From Mesorhizobium metallidurans STM 2683 (GTDB taxonomy: Bacteria; Pseudomonadota; Alphaproteobacteria; Rhizobiales; Rhizobiaceae), in contig NZ_CAUM01000067.1 in assembly GCF_000350085.1 (NCBI RefSeq), positions 30,117-94,116 of the forward strand: a stretch of 64,000 bases of DNA, written 5' to 3'. This document shows, piece by piece, positions 47,519 through 55,865 of this stretch (the first letter of the stretch is position 1; each line of letters opens with the position of its first letter). The position numbers and the translations under genes were made by a program. The notes under the pieces were generated by a model, which did not search any database, was not told the origin of the DNA, and worked only from the letters and a program-made list of their open reading frames with translations.

Positions 47519-48789
47519 CCGAACTTGGCTGGATCAGCACCGCGATCAGCACCGCCCGCCCGCAGGCGATGGGCGCGCTGCTGCGCTACTTCCGCGATCT
47601 CGATGCGGCGGAAGAGGCTTTCCAGGACGCTTGCCTGAGAGCGTTGAACAACTGGCCGAAGAACGGCCCGCCGCGCGATCCGGCGGCCTGGCTGATCTTT
47701 GTCGGCCGCAACAGCGGCATCGACGCGGTGCGCAAGCGCGCAAAGCAGGCGCCGCTGCCGGAGGAAGACCAGATCTCCGACCTTGAGGATGCCGAGACCG
47801 ATATCGCCGAGCGGCTGGACGGCGCGCATTACCGTGACGACATCTTGCGGCTGCTGTTCATCTGCTGCCATCCGGATCTGCCGGCGACGCAACAGATCGC
47901 CGTGGCGTTGCGCATCGTCTCCGGCCTGACCGTCAAGCAGATCGCCCGCGCCTTCCTCGTCGGGGAAAGCGCCATGGAGCAGCGCATCACCCGCGCCAAG
48001 GCGCGCATCGCCGATGCCGGCGTGCCGTTCGAGACGCCCGGTGCGGTCGAGCGCTCGGAACGGCTCGCCGCGGTCGCCGCCATGGTCTATCTGATCTTCA
48101 ACGAAGGCTATTCGACCAATAGCGGCGAAGCGCCGGCGCGCGCGCCGCTTTGCGAAGAGGCGATCCGGCTGGCACGGCTGCTTCTGCGGCTGTTCCAGAC
48201 CGAGCCGGAGATCATGGGCCTCACGGCACTGCTGCTGCTCCAGCACGCGCGGGCGCCGGCGCGTTTCGACGAGAACGGCGAGATCGTGCTGCTCGAGGAC
48301 CAGGACCGCGGCCTGTGGAGCCGCAAGATGATCGACGAGGGGCTGGCGCTGGTCGACAAGGCGCTGCGCCACCAGAAACCCGGCCCCTATCAGGTGCAGG
48401 CGGCAATTGCCGCTCTGCATGCACGGGCGGCAAAGCCGGAGGACACGGACTGGACCGAGATCGACCTGCTCTACAGCCTGCTCGAGCAGATGCAGCCGTC
48501 GCCGGTGGTGACGCTCAATCGCGCCGTCGCTGTCGCCAAGGTGCGCGGGCCTGAAGCTGCACTTGCCATGATCGAGCCGCTGGAACAGAGGCTCTCCGGC
48601 TATTTCCACTTCTTCGGCCTCAAGGGCGGCCTGCTGATGCAGCTTGGCCGGGGCGAGGAGGCACGCACCGCCTTCGACCGCGCCATCGCGCTTGCCAATA
48701 CGGCCGCCGAGGCCGCCCATATCCGCATGCATATCGACCGGCTGATGAAGGAAGGCGCGGCCCAAGGGGCTTCCCGAAAGGCGCACTGA
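47515..48789 (+). CDS. ECF42-type RNA polymerase sigma factor with C-terminal TPR extension
   Basis: The 424-residue protein has sigma region 2 (FRDLDAAEEAFQDACLRALN) and region 4 (IVSGLTVKQIARAFLVGES, EQRITRAKARI) in the first ~170 residues. A long C-terminal extension follows (YLIFNEGYSTNSGEAPAR, then TPR-like helices such as VVTLNRAVAVAKVRGPEAAL). This layout and the DGPF neighbour define group ECF42, where the extension is reported to be needed for activity. Target promoters are unknown; DGPF genes are likely targets. Confidence 0.92.
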   Translation: MTELGWISTAISTARPQAMGALLRYFRDLDAAEEAFQDACLRALNNWPKNGPPRDPAAWLIFVGRNSGIDAVRKRAKQAPLPEEDQISDLEDAETDIAERLDGAHYRDDILRLLFICCHPDLPATQQIAVALRIVSGLTVKQIARAFLVGESAMEQRITRAKARIADAGVPFETPGAVERSERLAAVAAMVYLIFNEGYSTNSGEAPARAPLCEEAIRLARLLLRLFQTEPEIMGLTALLLLQHARAPARFDENGEIVLLEDQDRGLWSRKMIDEGLALVDKALRHQKPGPYQVQAAIAALHARAAKPEDTDWTEIDLLYSLLEQMQPSPVVTLNRAVAVAKVRGPEAALAMIEPLEQRLSGYFHFFGLKGGLLMQLGRGEEARTAFDRAIALANTAAEAAHIRMHIDRLMKEGAAQGASRKAH

Positions 48790-48950
48790 TCCTGGTTCAA
48801 CGGTCTGATCCCGGCTTAGACCATGCCGGGGTGGCGATTTTTCCCCGAAACGCGTAATGCCACGTCATGACAGCGCCTGATGCGTCCGATGGCGCATGGC
48901 CCAAGGCTTTGACCTCCGTCCTGTGAGCGACGGATCTGAAAGGGAAAAAC

Positions 48951-50462
48951 ATGACGATTGCGAAGGAAACAGCCGGGCTCCTTGCGAAACTGGGCGTTGC
49001 CAAGGACGCGCTTGTCGGTGGTGACCTCATCGTGCGCAGCCCGGTGACGGGCGAGCAGATCGCGGCGCTGAAGACGGTCTCGCCGGCCGATGCGGTAAAG
49101 ACCATCGAAGCCGCCCACAAGGCCTTCCAGGCCTGGCGGCTGGTGCCGGGGCCGAAGCGCGGCGAACTGGTGCGGCTGCTCGGTGAGGAGCTGCGTATGC
49201 ACAAGGCCGAGCTTGGCCGGTTGGTCTCGATCGAGGTCGGAAAAATCCCTTCCGAAGGCCTCGGCGAAGTGCAGGAGATGATCGACATCTGCGATTTCGC
49301 CGTCGGCCTTTCCCGCCAGCTCTATGGCCTGACCATCGCTACCGAACGCCCGGGACATCGCATGATGGAGACCTGGCATCCGCTCGGCGTGGTCGGCGTC
49401 ATCTCGGCGTTCAACTTCCCGGTCGCGGTGTGGTCGTGGAACGCGGCACTGGCGCTGGTCTGCGGCGACGCGGTGGTGTGGAAGCCATCGGAAAAGACGC
49501 CACTGACCGCACTTGCCTGCGAGGCGATCTTCAAGCGCGCGGTCAAGCGTTTCGGCGATGCGCCCGAAGGTCTGGCTCCGGTGCTGATCGGCGCCCGCGC
49601 CGTCGGCGAGATACTGGTCGATCATCCGAAGGTGCCGCTTGTCTCGGCTACCGGCTCGACCCGCATGGGCAGGGATGTCGGTCCGCGCCTGGCGAAGCGT
49701 TTTGCGCGCGCCGTGCTGGAGCTTGGCGGCAACAATGCCGGCATCGTCTGCCCGACGGCCGATCTCGACATGGCGCTGCGCGCCATCGCCTTCGGCGCCA
49801 TGGGCACGGCCGGCCAGCGCTGCACGACGCTGCGGCGCCTGTTCGTGCATGACAGCGTCTATGACGCCTTGGTGCCGCGCCTGAAGAAGGCCTATGAGAG
49901 CGTTTCGGTCGGTAATCCGCTTGAGACATCGGCGCTGGTCGGCCCGCTGATCGACAAGGCCGCTTTCGACAATATGCAGAAGGCGCTGAAGGAAGCGGTT
50001 TCGCATGGCGGCAAGGTGACCGGCGGCACGCGGGTCGAGAACGGCCATCCCGACGCCTATTATGTGCATCCGGCGCTGGTCGAAATGCAAAGCCAAGTCT
50101 CGCCGGTGACCGAAGAGACCTTCGCGCCGATCCTCTACGTGATGAAGTATTCGGATTTCGACGCCGTGCTCGACGAGCACAATGCGGTCGGCGCGGGGCT
50201 TTCGTCGTCGATCTTCACCCGCGACCTGCAGGAGTCCGAGCGTTTCCTCGGCGTCGACGGTTCGGACTGCGGCATTGCCAATGTCAATATCGGCACGTCG
50301 GGAGCCGAGATCGGTGGCGCCTTCGGCGGCGAGAAGGAAACCGGCGGCGGCCGCGAGTCGGGCTCCGATGCGTGGAAGGCCTATATGCGCCGCGCCACCA
50401 ACACGGTGAACTATTCCAAGGCGCTGCCGCTCGCGCAGGGTGTGTCGTTCGACATCGACTGA
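48951..50462 (+). CDS. amaB: aldehyde dehydrogenase, alpha-aminoadipate semialdehyde / piperideine-6-carboxylate type
   Basis: The 503-residue ALDH7-like protein follows an AAAGGG site. Motifs are AFNFPVAVWSWNAALALVCG, WKPSEKTPLTALAC, the general base Glu in LELGGNNAGIVCP, and the nucleophile Cys in GTAGQRCTTLRRL. The subfamily oxidises aminoadipate semialdehyde (from lysine through piperideine-6-carboxylate) to aminoadipate. Lysine breakdown leads to glutaryl-CoA, the substrate of GcdH 10 kb upstream, which supports the call. Its last 52 nt overlap the convergent lyase-like gene. Confidence 0.88.
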   Translation: MTIAKETAGLLAKLGVAKDALVGGDLIVRSPVTGEQIAALKTVSPADAVKTIEAAHKAFQAWRLVPGPKRGELVRLLGEELRMHKAELGRLVSIEVGKIPSEGLGEVQEMIDICDFAVGLSRQLYGLTIATERPGHRMMETWHPLGVVGVISAFNFPVAVWSWNAALALVCGDAVVWKPSEKTPLTALACEAIFKRAVKRFGDAPEGLAPVLIGARAVGEILVDHPKVPLVSATGSTRMGRDVGPRLAKRFARAVLELGGNNAGIVCPTADLDMALRAIAFGAMGTAGQRCTTLRRLFVHDSVYDALVPRLKKAYESVSVGNPLETSALVGPLIDKAAFDNMQKALKEAVSHGGKVTGGTRVENGHPDAYYVHPALVEMQSQVSPVTEETFAPILYVMKYSDFDAVLDEHNAVGAGLSSSIFTRDLQESERFLGVDGSDCGIANVNIGTSGAEIGGAFGGEKETGGGRESGSDAWKAYMRRATNTVNYSKALPLAQGVSFDID

Positions 50463-51955
50463 GGATCGGATTGAGCGATCATGGCGGCGATGCTGGCGAC
50501 ATCGCAGCCCAATTCCCGGTCCTCCACCAGAGGAGCAACCCGTTCGCGCAGCGTCCTGTACGCCTCATCGGCGCCACAGCCCAATTTGTCCGCCACACCC
50601 CGGATCTCGGCTGCGTAAGCCGAGGAGATCAGCTCCATGGCGACGAGGTAGCGGAACCGTTCGATGATCTGGTTCACCTTGGCGATGACAGCCGGCGCCA
50701 TCGACGACTGATCCTCGACCCAGTCCGAAACCGCGATCGGGGTCAACGAGATCGGGCTGGCGAGAAAGCGGATCTCTGCTTCCATCGCTGAAACAGGCTT
50801 CTGCAAAATGGCAAAGCCCATGCGGTTCTGGCCGTTTGCCGCCAGGAAACGCGGCAAGCCGGCTACAGTAGGGGACATGAGTTTGATCGTCCGGTTGGCA
50901 ACGCCTGCCGCCGCATGAGCCAGTGCCTGGCTGAGCCCTTCCCAGGACAGGACGAAAGCGGTCATGTCGAAATTGCCATGCGAGACGATCCGGTCCTCCC
51001 CGGCCAGGACGACCGGATTATCGCCGGAACTGGCCAATTCGATTTCGGTCGCGGCTCGCGCCTCGTCGATCGCATGGCGAAGCGCGCCCCAGACCTGCGG
51101 CACGCATCGATAGCTCAGCGGATCCTGGATCCGCCGGGCGGCGCCTTCCGTGAACAGCGTGCCGCCCGACAACAGCTCACGCAGCCGTGCTGCCACCGCT
51201 CTCTGGCCGAAGGCGGGCCGTGCCGCCATGGCCGAGTCGTCGAGCGAACTGACATTGGCGCGGAACGCCTCCAAATTCAGTGCGACAGCTCTAAGCGACC
51301 ACTGGAAAGCCTGCTCGATGTCCTCCAGCGCCAGGCAGGCCTGGGCGACAGACAGGCTGTTGGCGACGATGATGGCATGGCCGTCCTTGGCATGGATGTC
51401 GAGCGGCTTCAGCCCGGCGCGTTCGAGCGCCTCGGCCGCCGGCATGGTCTCGCCGCCATATTCCGCCTGGCCGTGGCCAAGCAGGCCCAGCGTCATATGG
51501 GCGAGCGGCGCGAGATCGGCCGCGCCCAGCGAGCCGAGCGATGGCACCACGGGGTGCACACCGGCGTTGAGCGCGGCGACAAGCCCCTCGAAAACGGCCG
51601 GGGAAATGCCGGTGCCGCCGACGGCCATGCCAGCGATCCGCACCGCCATCATCGCGCGCACCGCCTCTTGCGGCAAAGCCGACCCGAAGCCGACCGCATG
51701 ACCGAACGAAACCCGCCGCTGATAGGCGATCAGATCCTCCCCGCTCAGCGGCGTATCCACGGCAGCACCCAGCGCGGTGGTCAGCCCGTAGACCGGACGG
51801 TTTTCTGCCGCATGGCGTTCGATCACCGCGCGGCTGGCCCGGATCAGGGCGTCCGCCTCGGGTGAGACCTCGACCAATGAATGGCGGCGGGCAATGGCGG
51901 CAATGTCCTGCGTTCGGAGCGGCGCGGCGGTCAGTCGGACGGGCGTCGATGTCAT
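50411..51955 (-). CDS. histidine ammonia-lyase family homologue lacking the MIO-forming triad
   Basis: The 514-residue protein starts at ATG 51955, 5 nt from GGGGGAAG. It aligns along the whole aromatic amino-acid lyase fold: PVYGLTTALG (catalytic Tyr), RRVSFGHAVGFG (His), VANSLSVAQ (Asn), RCVPQVWGALRHA and VEDQSSMAP. The region that should read GSVGASGDLAPLAH is GSLGAADLAPLAHM. One residue is missing and the Ala-Ser-Gly that cyclises to MIO is gone. The QDxYS Tyr is Leu (QDPLSYR). It is therefore unlikely to be a normal lyase. Its 3' end overlaps the convergent aldehyde dehydrogenase gene. Confidence 0.85.
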   Translation of the reverse strand: MTSTPVRLTAAPLRTQDIAAIARRHSLVEVSPEADALIRASRAVIERHAAENRPVYGLTTALGAAVDTPLSGEDLIAYQRRVSFGHAVGFGSALPQEAVRAMMAVRIAGMAVGGTGISPAVFEGLVAALNAGVHPVVPSLGSLGAADLAPLAHMTLGLLGHGQAEYGGETMPAAEALERAGLKPLDIHAKDGHAIIVANSLSVAQACLALEDIEQAFQWSLRAVALNLEAFRANVSSLDDSAMAARPAFGQRAVAARLRELLSGGTLFTEGAARRIQDPLSYRCVPQVWGALRHAIDEARAATEIELASSGDNPVVLAGEDRIVSHGNFDMTAFVLSWEGLSQALAHAAAGVANRTIKLMSPTVAGLPRFLAANGQNRMGFAILQKPVSAMEAEIRFLASPISLTPIAVSDWVEDQSSMAPAVIAKVNQIIERFRYLVAMELISSAYAAEIRGVADKLGCGADEAYRTLRERVAPLVEDRELGCDVASIAAMIAQSDPQSMSNDTPCASGSALE

Positions 51956-52076
51956 GGATGCTTCCCCCAATTCGGCAATGCAATTCCTTGGTGTAGCCGG
52001 GCAACCTGTTGCCCGGTAGTGTCCTGCTCATGCCAGCCTGAAAATAGGAAGGTTGCGTTGTTTGCGTTGAAGCCGC

Positions 52077-52973
52077 TTAGAGCGTCGGATCCAAAATCGG
52101 AAACCGGTTTTGGGTCCGGCGCTCTGGCAGGGAACAATTTTCGAAGGCCGCGTCGATGATGGCGAGCTTCACGGCCTGGGCGGTCACATACTCCTGATGG
52201 AAAGCGTTCGACACCCACATCACCGAATGGCCCCGCTGACCCAGCCAGCCGATGCTGCCGAGTTGCTCGGCGTCGCGCAATTTGCGGGCAAGGTGGGTCC
52301 GGGAAAGCTTCAGCCAATTTGCGAACTCTGCGATCGAGACGATGCCGGTCGGGATTTGGCCGAGCCCGGCATGGTCGGGATCGACGCCTGACATGAGCCA
52401 GTCCATGACGACGCCACCATTGTTGAGCCAGGTGAACAAGGAAAAGGTCTGTTTCGGTTCGCGCACCGGATGGGACGAAAGCAGGCCGTCCGCCACCAGC
52501 GGCTGCAATTCGCCAAGAGCATCCGGTCTTGCGGCAAAGGCGGCCAGTCGACGTCCGTCGTCGAGACTGTCCAGCGTCGCAAGATGGGCCATGACCCAGC
52601 CAGCCACGGCCTCCTGAGTGGCCACTGTTGGCAGCAAGGGGCGGCTACGCCCGTCCCGGCTCGGAAGATGCTGGACGAACTTGTAGTGCAGCATCTCCTT
52701 GATGAAGGCATCTGCGGTGTTGCGGCTGGCCACCGAATGTCGGCATGTCATGTCGATGAAACGGGCCGCCGTCAGTCCCGTGCGGTCGTCATTTGCCTGC
52801 AGCCTGAAATGCAAAGCGAGGCCAACATGAGCCATCAGCCAGCGCTGCTGCGTGGCGAACACGGAAGCGAGCCGCGGATTGGCTTCATAGGCCTGGAGCA
52901 ACGCCTGCGATTGCGCCCGCACAGAGCGATGCAATGCCGGATGGCCGGCAATATCTTCCACGTCCAGCGCCAT
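52077..52973 (-). CDS. putative DNA-binding regulator, unknown family
   Basis: The 298-residue protein is mostly helical. A candidate helix-turn-helix near residues 215-245 (IAEFANWLKLSRTHLARKLR) is followed by a wing-like segment (GWLGQRGHSVMWVS). The N-terminal ~200 residues could be a ligand-binding or dimerisation domain but match nothing I recognise. The last ~18 residues (LPERRTQNRFPILDPTL) are encoded by a palindromic repeat, so the original C-terminus was probably replaced. It is a single-gene unit next to the lyase homologue. Confidence 0.65.
   Translation of the reverse strand: MALDVEDIAGHPALHRSVRAQSQALLQAYEANPRLASVFATQQRWLMAHVGLALHFRLQANDDRTGLTAARFIDMTCRHSVASRNTADAFIKEMLHYKFVQHLPSRDGRSRPLLPTVATQEAVAGWVMAHLATLDSLDDGRRLAAFAARPDALGELQPLVADGLLSSHPVREPKQTFSLFTWLNNGGVVMDWLMSGVDPDHAGLGQIPTGIVSIAEFANWLKLSRTHLARKLRDAEQLGSIGWLGQRGHSVMWVSNAFHQEYVTAQAVKLAIIDAAFENCSLPERRTQNRFPILDPTL
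52079..52125. repeat. intergenic-type palindromic repeat encoding the end of the regulator gene
   Basis: The 47-nt imperfect palindrome runs from AGAGCGTCGGATCC to its complement GGGTCCGGCGCTCT, with the central core AAATCGGAAACCGGTTTT. The core is shared with the palindrome at 9006-9049. It contains the stop codon and the last codons of the regulator gene on the minus strand. Confidence 0.85.
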
Positions 52974-53556
52974 CCTGCCCGAGCCCAGTCCAGCCTTCCA
53001 ACGGCAAAATCACCGATCCAGCCTTCGCCGGCTGTGTCCAAGCCGTGAACGAGACCGAGCCTGATTGACAGCCGACCATACATGCAAAGAGTCGCCGACC
53101 GTTTGCAATAGCCTGCCGGACACCGCTCGTCGGGACGCCAGCAAAGACCCAGCAAGCGGTATTTGCGGACCGGCATCAGAAAATCACATACATTGACGTT
53201 AATTTAACACCATAGTATGGTCAATTCCATTGGTTCGGTATTCCCGCCGCTGTGTTCAGCCACGGCTTGTTCGCCGCCTGTGTGTTCACAGGGCACCGCA
53301 ATGAAAAGGGAATCCATGCCATCGACAGGGATGAAGCGGCAGCCTTCTCCGCCGGCGTCAAAGCGCAGCGCACCAGGATCCTGCTCGTGTGGCGGGATGG
53401 CAGGAGTGGTGTTGCGGTCGCGGCGGCTGCCCGACGAGGGATGGTTCCATGATACTCCAGCGGCGCGCAGATGGTTCAACTTGGACATCCTTTGCTCTAG
53501 CCAGCCCGGGGACGAGTTTGTGACGCATATCGGCACGCGCTGAGCCAGAGGGAACC
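52974..53556. other. 583-bp intergenic region with a regulated promoter, otherwise no gene supported
   Basis: The gap between the regulator and the FGGY kinase holds a well-formed promoter (53193-53221). It then has about 330 nt of GC-rich sequence on both strands with only short frames of poor coding quality. If transcription starts near 53228, the kinase mRNA would have a long untranslated leader or a decayed first gene. Confidence 0.6.
53181..53222 (+). promoter_or_regulatory. promoter/operator of the FGGY kinase - DeoR - dehydrogenase operon
   Basis: TTGACG (53193-53198) and TATGGT (53216-53221) are separated by 17 nt. The sequence TCACATA in front and TTAACAC within the spacer recur in the same places in front of the ABC transporter operon at 57792-57830. 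The shared non-promoter bases are good candidates for a common operator. Confidence 0.75.
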
Positions 53557-55092
53557 ATGTCCAGCCTGCTTGGGATCGACAACGGCCTGACGGTGACGAA
53601 GGCGGTGATCTTCGATGCCGACGGCTCGCAATTGGCGGTGGCGCGGCGGCGTGTGCCGCAATCGATGCCGCATGCGCGCTGGGTTGAACGCGACATGGCC
53701 GGGCTCTGGCAGGCGACCGCCGAGGCGATCGGCGAGGCGATTGCCTTGAGCGGCAGGCCGGCCAGCGACATCAAGGCGGTGGCGGCGACCGCGCATGGCG
53801 ACGGCGTCTACCTGCTCGACAGGGATCGCCGGCCGCTGGGTCCCGGCGTATTGTCGCTCGACAGCCGGGCAGGCGAAATCGTCGACAGATGGTCGCAAGG
53901 TCCGGTCTTCACCGAGGCGCTCGCCGTGACGGGCCAGGTACCGCATGCTTCCTCACCGTCGTCGCTGCTGGTCTGGCTGAAGGAGAATGATCCGGAGCGC
54001 TTCAACCGGATAGCTCACATATTCGCCTGCAAGGATTGGCTGCGTTTCTGCCTGACCGGCACCATCGGCACCGACCTCACCGAGGCGAGCACCTCATTCA
54101 CCAACATACGCACGCAAAGCTACGCGCCGGAGGCGATGCGCATCTTCGGCCTTGAGGCACTGTTCGAGGCTTTGCCGCCGGTGGCGCATTCGGCGGATAT
54201 CGTCGGCAACGTCACCGCAGATGCAGCGGCGCTCACCGGGCTTGCCGAAGGCACGCCGGTCGCTTGCGGCCTGCACGATGTCACGGCCTCGGCGCTTGGC
54301 ATGGGCGGTCATGAGGAGGGCGTCGTCAGCATCGTCGCCGGCACTTATTCGATCAACGAAATCGTCTCCGCCGACCCGCGTGTCGACCCGCGCTGGTTCT
54401 GCCGCAACGCCATCGACCGCAGGCGTTGGAACAACATGTCGATCTCGCCGGCCTCGACGGCGAATTACGACTGGTTCCTCGACACGCTCTGCCGCTCGGA
54501 ACAGGACGAAACCAAAAGGACTGGCGGCTCGATCCACGAGATGCTGGCGGCAGAGATCGACGTGGCGCTTGGCAAGACTTCGACCATCTTCTTCCACCCC
54601 TATCTGTTCGGCTCGCCCTACGGCAATGCCGCCAGCGCCAGCTTTCTCGGCCTGCATGGCTGGCACGATCGTGGCGACATGCTGAAGGCGGTGCTGGAAG
54701 GCATCGTGTTCAATCACCGGACGCATGTCGAAGCGCTGCGCGACGGCTTTGCCGTTCGCGAGGTGCGGCTTACCGGCGGCGGCTCGCGCAATCCGGCCTT
54801 CGCGCAGATGTTTGCCGATGTGCTCGACATGCCGGTCATCGTCACCTCGACCGACGAGGCGGCGGCCTTCGGCGCAGCCCTTTGTGCCGGCGCCGCGGTT
54901 GGCCTGTTTGCCTCGCCACAACAGGGGGCGCGGGTCGTCAGCAAGGTGAGCCGCGAATATCTGCCGGACAGAGCGCGCAGCGCTGTTTTCGAGGACCGGT
55001 TTTCTCTTTACTGCCGCATTGCCGAATCGCTCAAGCCGCTATGGCCTAAGATCGAAAGGCTGGCAGGGCAGGGCACTGGAGGGGCTGCATGA
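53557..55092 (+). CDS. FGGY-family carbohydrate kinase
   Basis: The 511-residue protein has the FGGY first phosphate motif GIDNGLTVTKAVIFDADG and the second domain motif RLTGGGSRNPAFAQMFADVL. ARWVERDMAGLWQ and ATAHGDGVYLLDRDRRPLG place it near the LyxK/xylulokinase-like branch, and erythritol kinase (EryA) is another option. It should phosphorylate a pentulose or small polyol taken up by the ABC system encoded downstream. Its TGA overlaps the DeoR ATG (ATGA). Confidence 0.9.
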   Translation: MSSLLGIDNGLTVTKAVIFDADGSQLAVARRRVPQSMPHARWVERDMAGLWQATAEAIGEAIALSGRPASDIKAVAATAHGDGVYLLDRDRRPLGPGVLSLDSRAGEIVDRWSQGPVFTEALAVTGQVPHASSPSSLLVWLKENDPERFNRIAHIFACKDWLRFCLTGTIGTDLTEASTSFTNIRTQSYAPEAMRIFGLEALFEALPPVAHSADIVGNVTADAAALTGLAEGTPVACGLHDVTASALGMGGHEEGVVSIVAGTYSINEIVSADPRVDPRWFCRNAIDRRRWNNMSISPASTANYDWFLDTLCRSEQDETKRTGGSIHEMLAAEIDVALGKTSTIFFHPYLFGSPYGNAASASFLGLHGWHDRGDMLKAVLEGIVFNHRTHVEALRDGFAVREVRLTGGGSRNPAFAQMFADVLDMPVIVTSTDEAAAFGAALCAGAAVGLFASPQQGARVVSKVSREYLPDRARSAVFEDRFSLYCRIAESLKPLWPKIERLAGQGTGGAA

Positions 55093-55865
55093 TCAAGGCC
55101 GACGAGCGGCGCGAGGAGATCGCCGACTATGTGATCAAGCTTGGCCAGGTGCGCATCGACGATCTGGTCGAGCATTTCGGTGTGTCGCGCATGACCATCC
55201 ACCGCCATATCGATCAGTTGGCGCATCAGGGCGTGCTGCGCAAGCTGCATGGCGCGGTGACCGTGCAGCCTTCCGGCCTCTATGAAAGCGCTTTCCGCTA
55301 TCGGGTGACGGTCGGCAGGGCGGAGAAGGATGCGCTGGCGCATGCGGCACTGGACTATGTCGAAGCCGGCCAAGCGATTATGCTGGACGATTCGACGACG
55401 GCGAACGCGATCGCGCCGCTGTTGCTCGACATCAAGCCATTGACCGTGATCACCAACAGTGTGGCGACCGCGGCACTGCTGACCAATGTCGACGACATCG
55501 ATTTCATCTGTCTCGGTGGTCAGTACCACCGCACCTACAATGCCTATATCGGCATCGTCTGCGAGAATGCCGTGGCGCAACTGCGCGCCAATCTTTTGAT
55601 CTGCTCGGCTTCGGCGATCTCCGGCACCACCGCCTTTATCCAGGATCAGCATGTGGTGCGGGTCAAGCAGGCGATGTTTGCCGCCTCGACCAAACGCATT
55701 CTTGCCGTTGACCATTCCAAGTTCGACAAGGTCGCCCTGCATGTCTTCGACGATCTGACCCGCTTCGACGCAGTGCTGACGACCGACGGCATAAGCGATG
55801 CGCAGGCGCAAAAGCTCGAACAGGCCGGCGTAAAGCTACGCGTCGTCAACATGGCCCGATCATGA
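55089..55865 (+). CDS. DeoR-family transcriptional regulator
   Basis: The 258-residue protein has an N-terminal DeoR HTH (VRIDDLVEHFGVSRMTIHRH, then LRKLHGAVTV) and the DeoRC sugar-phosphate sensing domain (IMLDDSTTANAIAPLLL, VITNSVATAALL). Encoded inside the kinase-dehydrogenase operon, it most likely represses this operon and the transporter operon through the sites shared by both promoters, with a phosphorylated catabolic intermediate as inducer. It overlaps both neighbours by 4 nt. Confidence 0.92.
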   Translation: MIKADERREEIADYVIKLGQVRIDDLVEHFGVSRMTIHRHIDQLAHQGVLRKLHGAVTVQPSGLYESAFRYRVTVGRAEKDALAHAALDYVEAGQAIMLDDSTTANAIAPLLLDIKPLTVITNSVATAALLTNVDDIDFICLGGQYHRTYNAYIGIVCENAVAQLRANLLICSASAISGTTAFIQDQHVVRVKQAMFAASTKRILAVDHSKFDKVALHVFDDLTRFDAVLTTDGISDAQAQKLEQAGVKLRVVNMARS

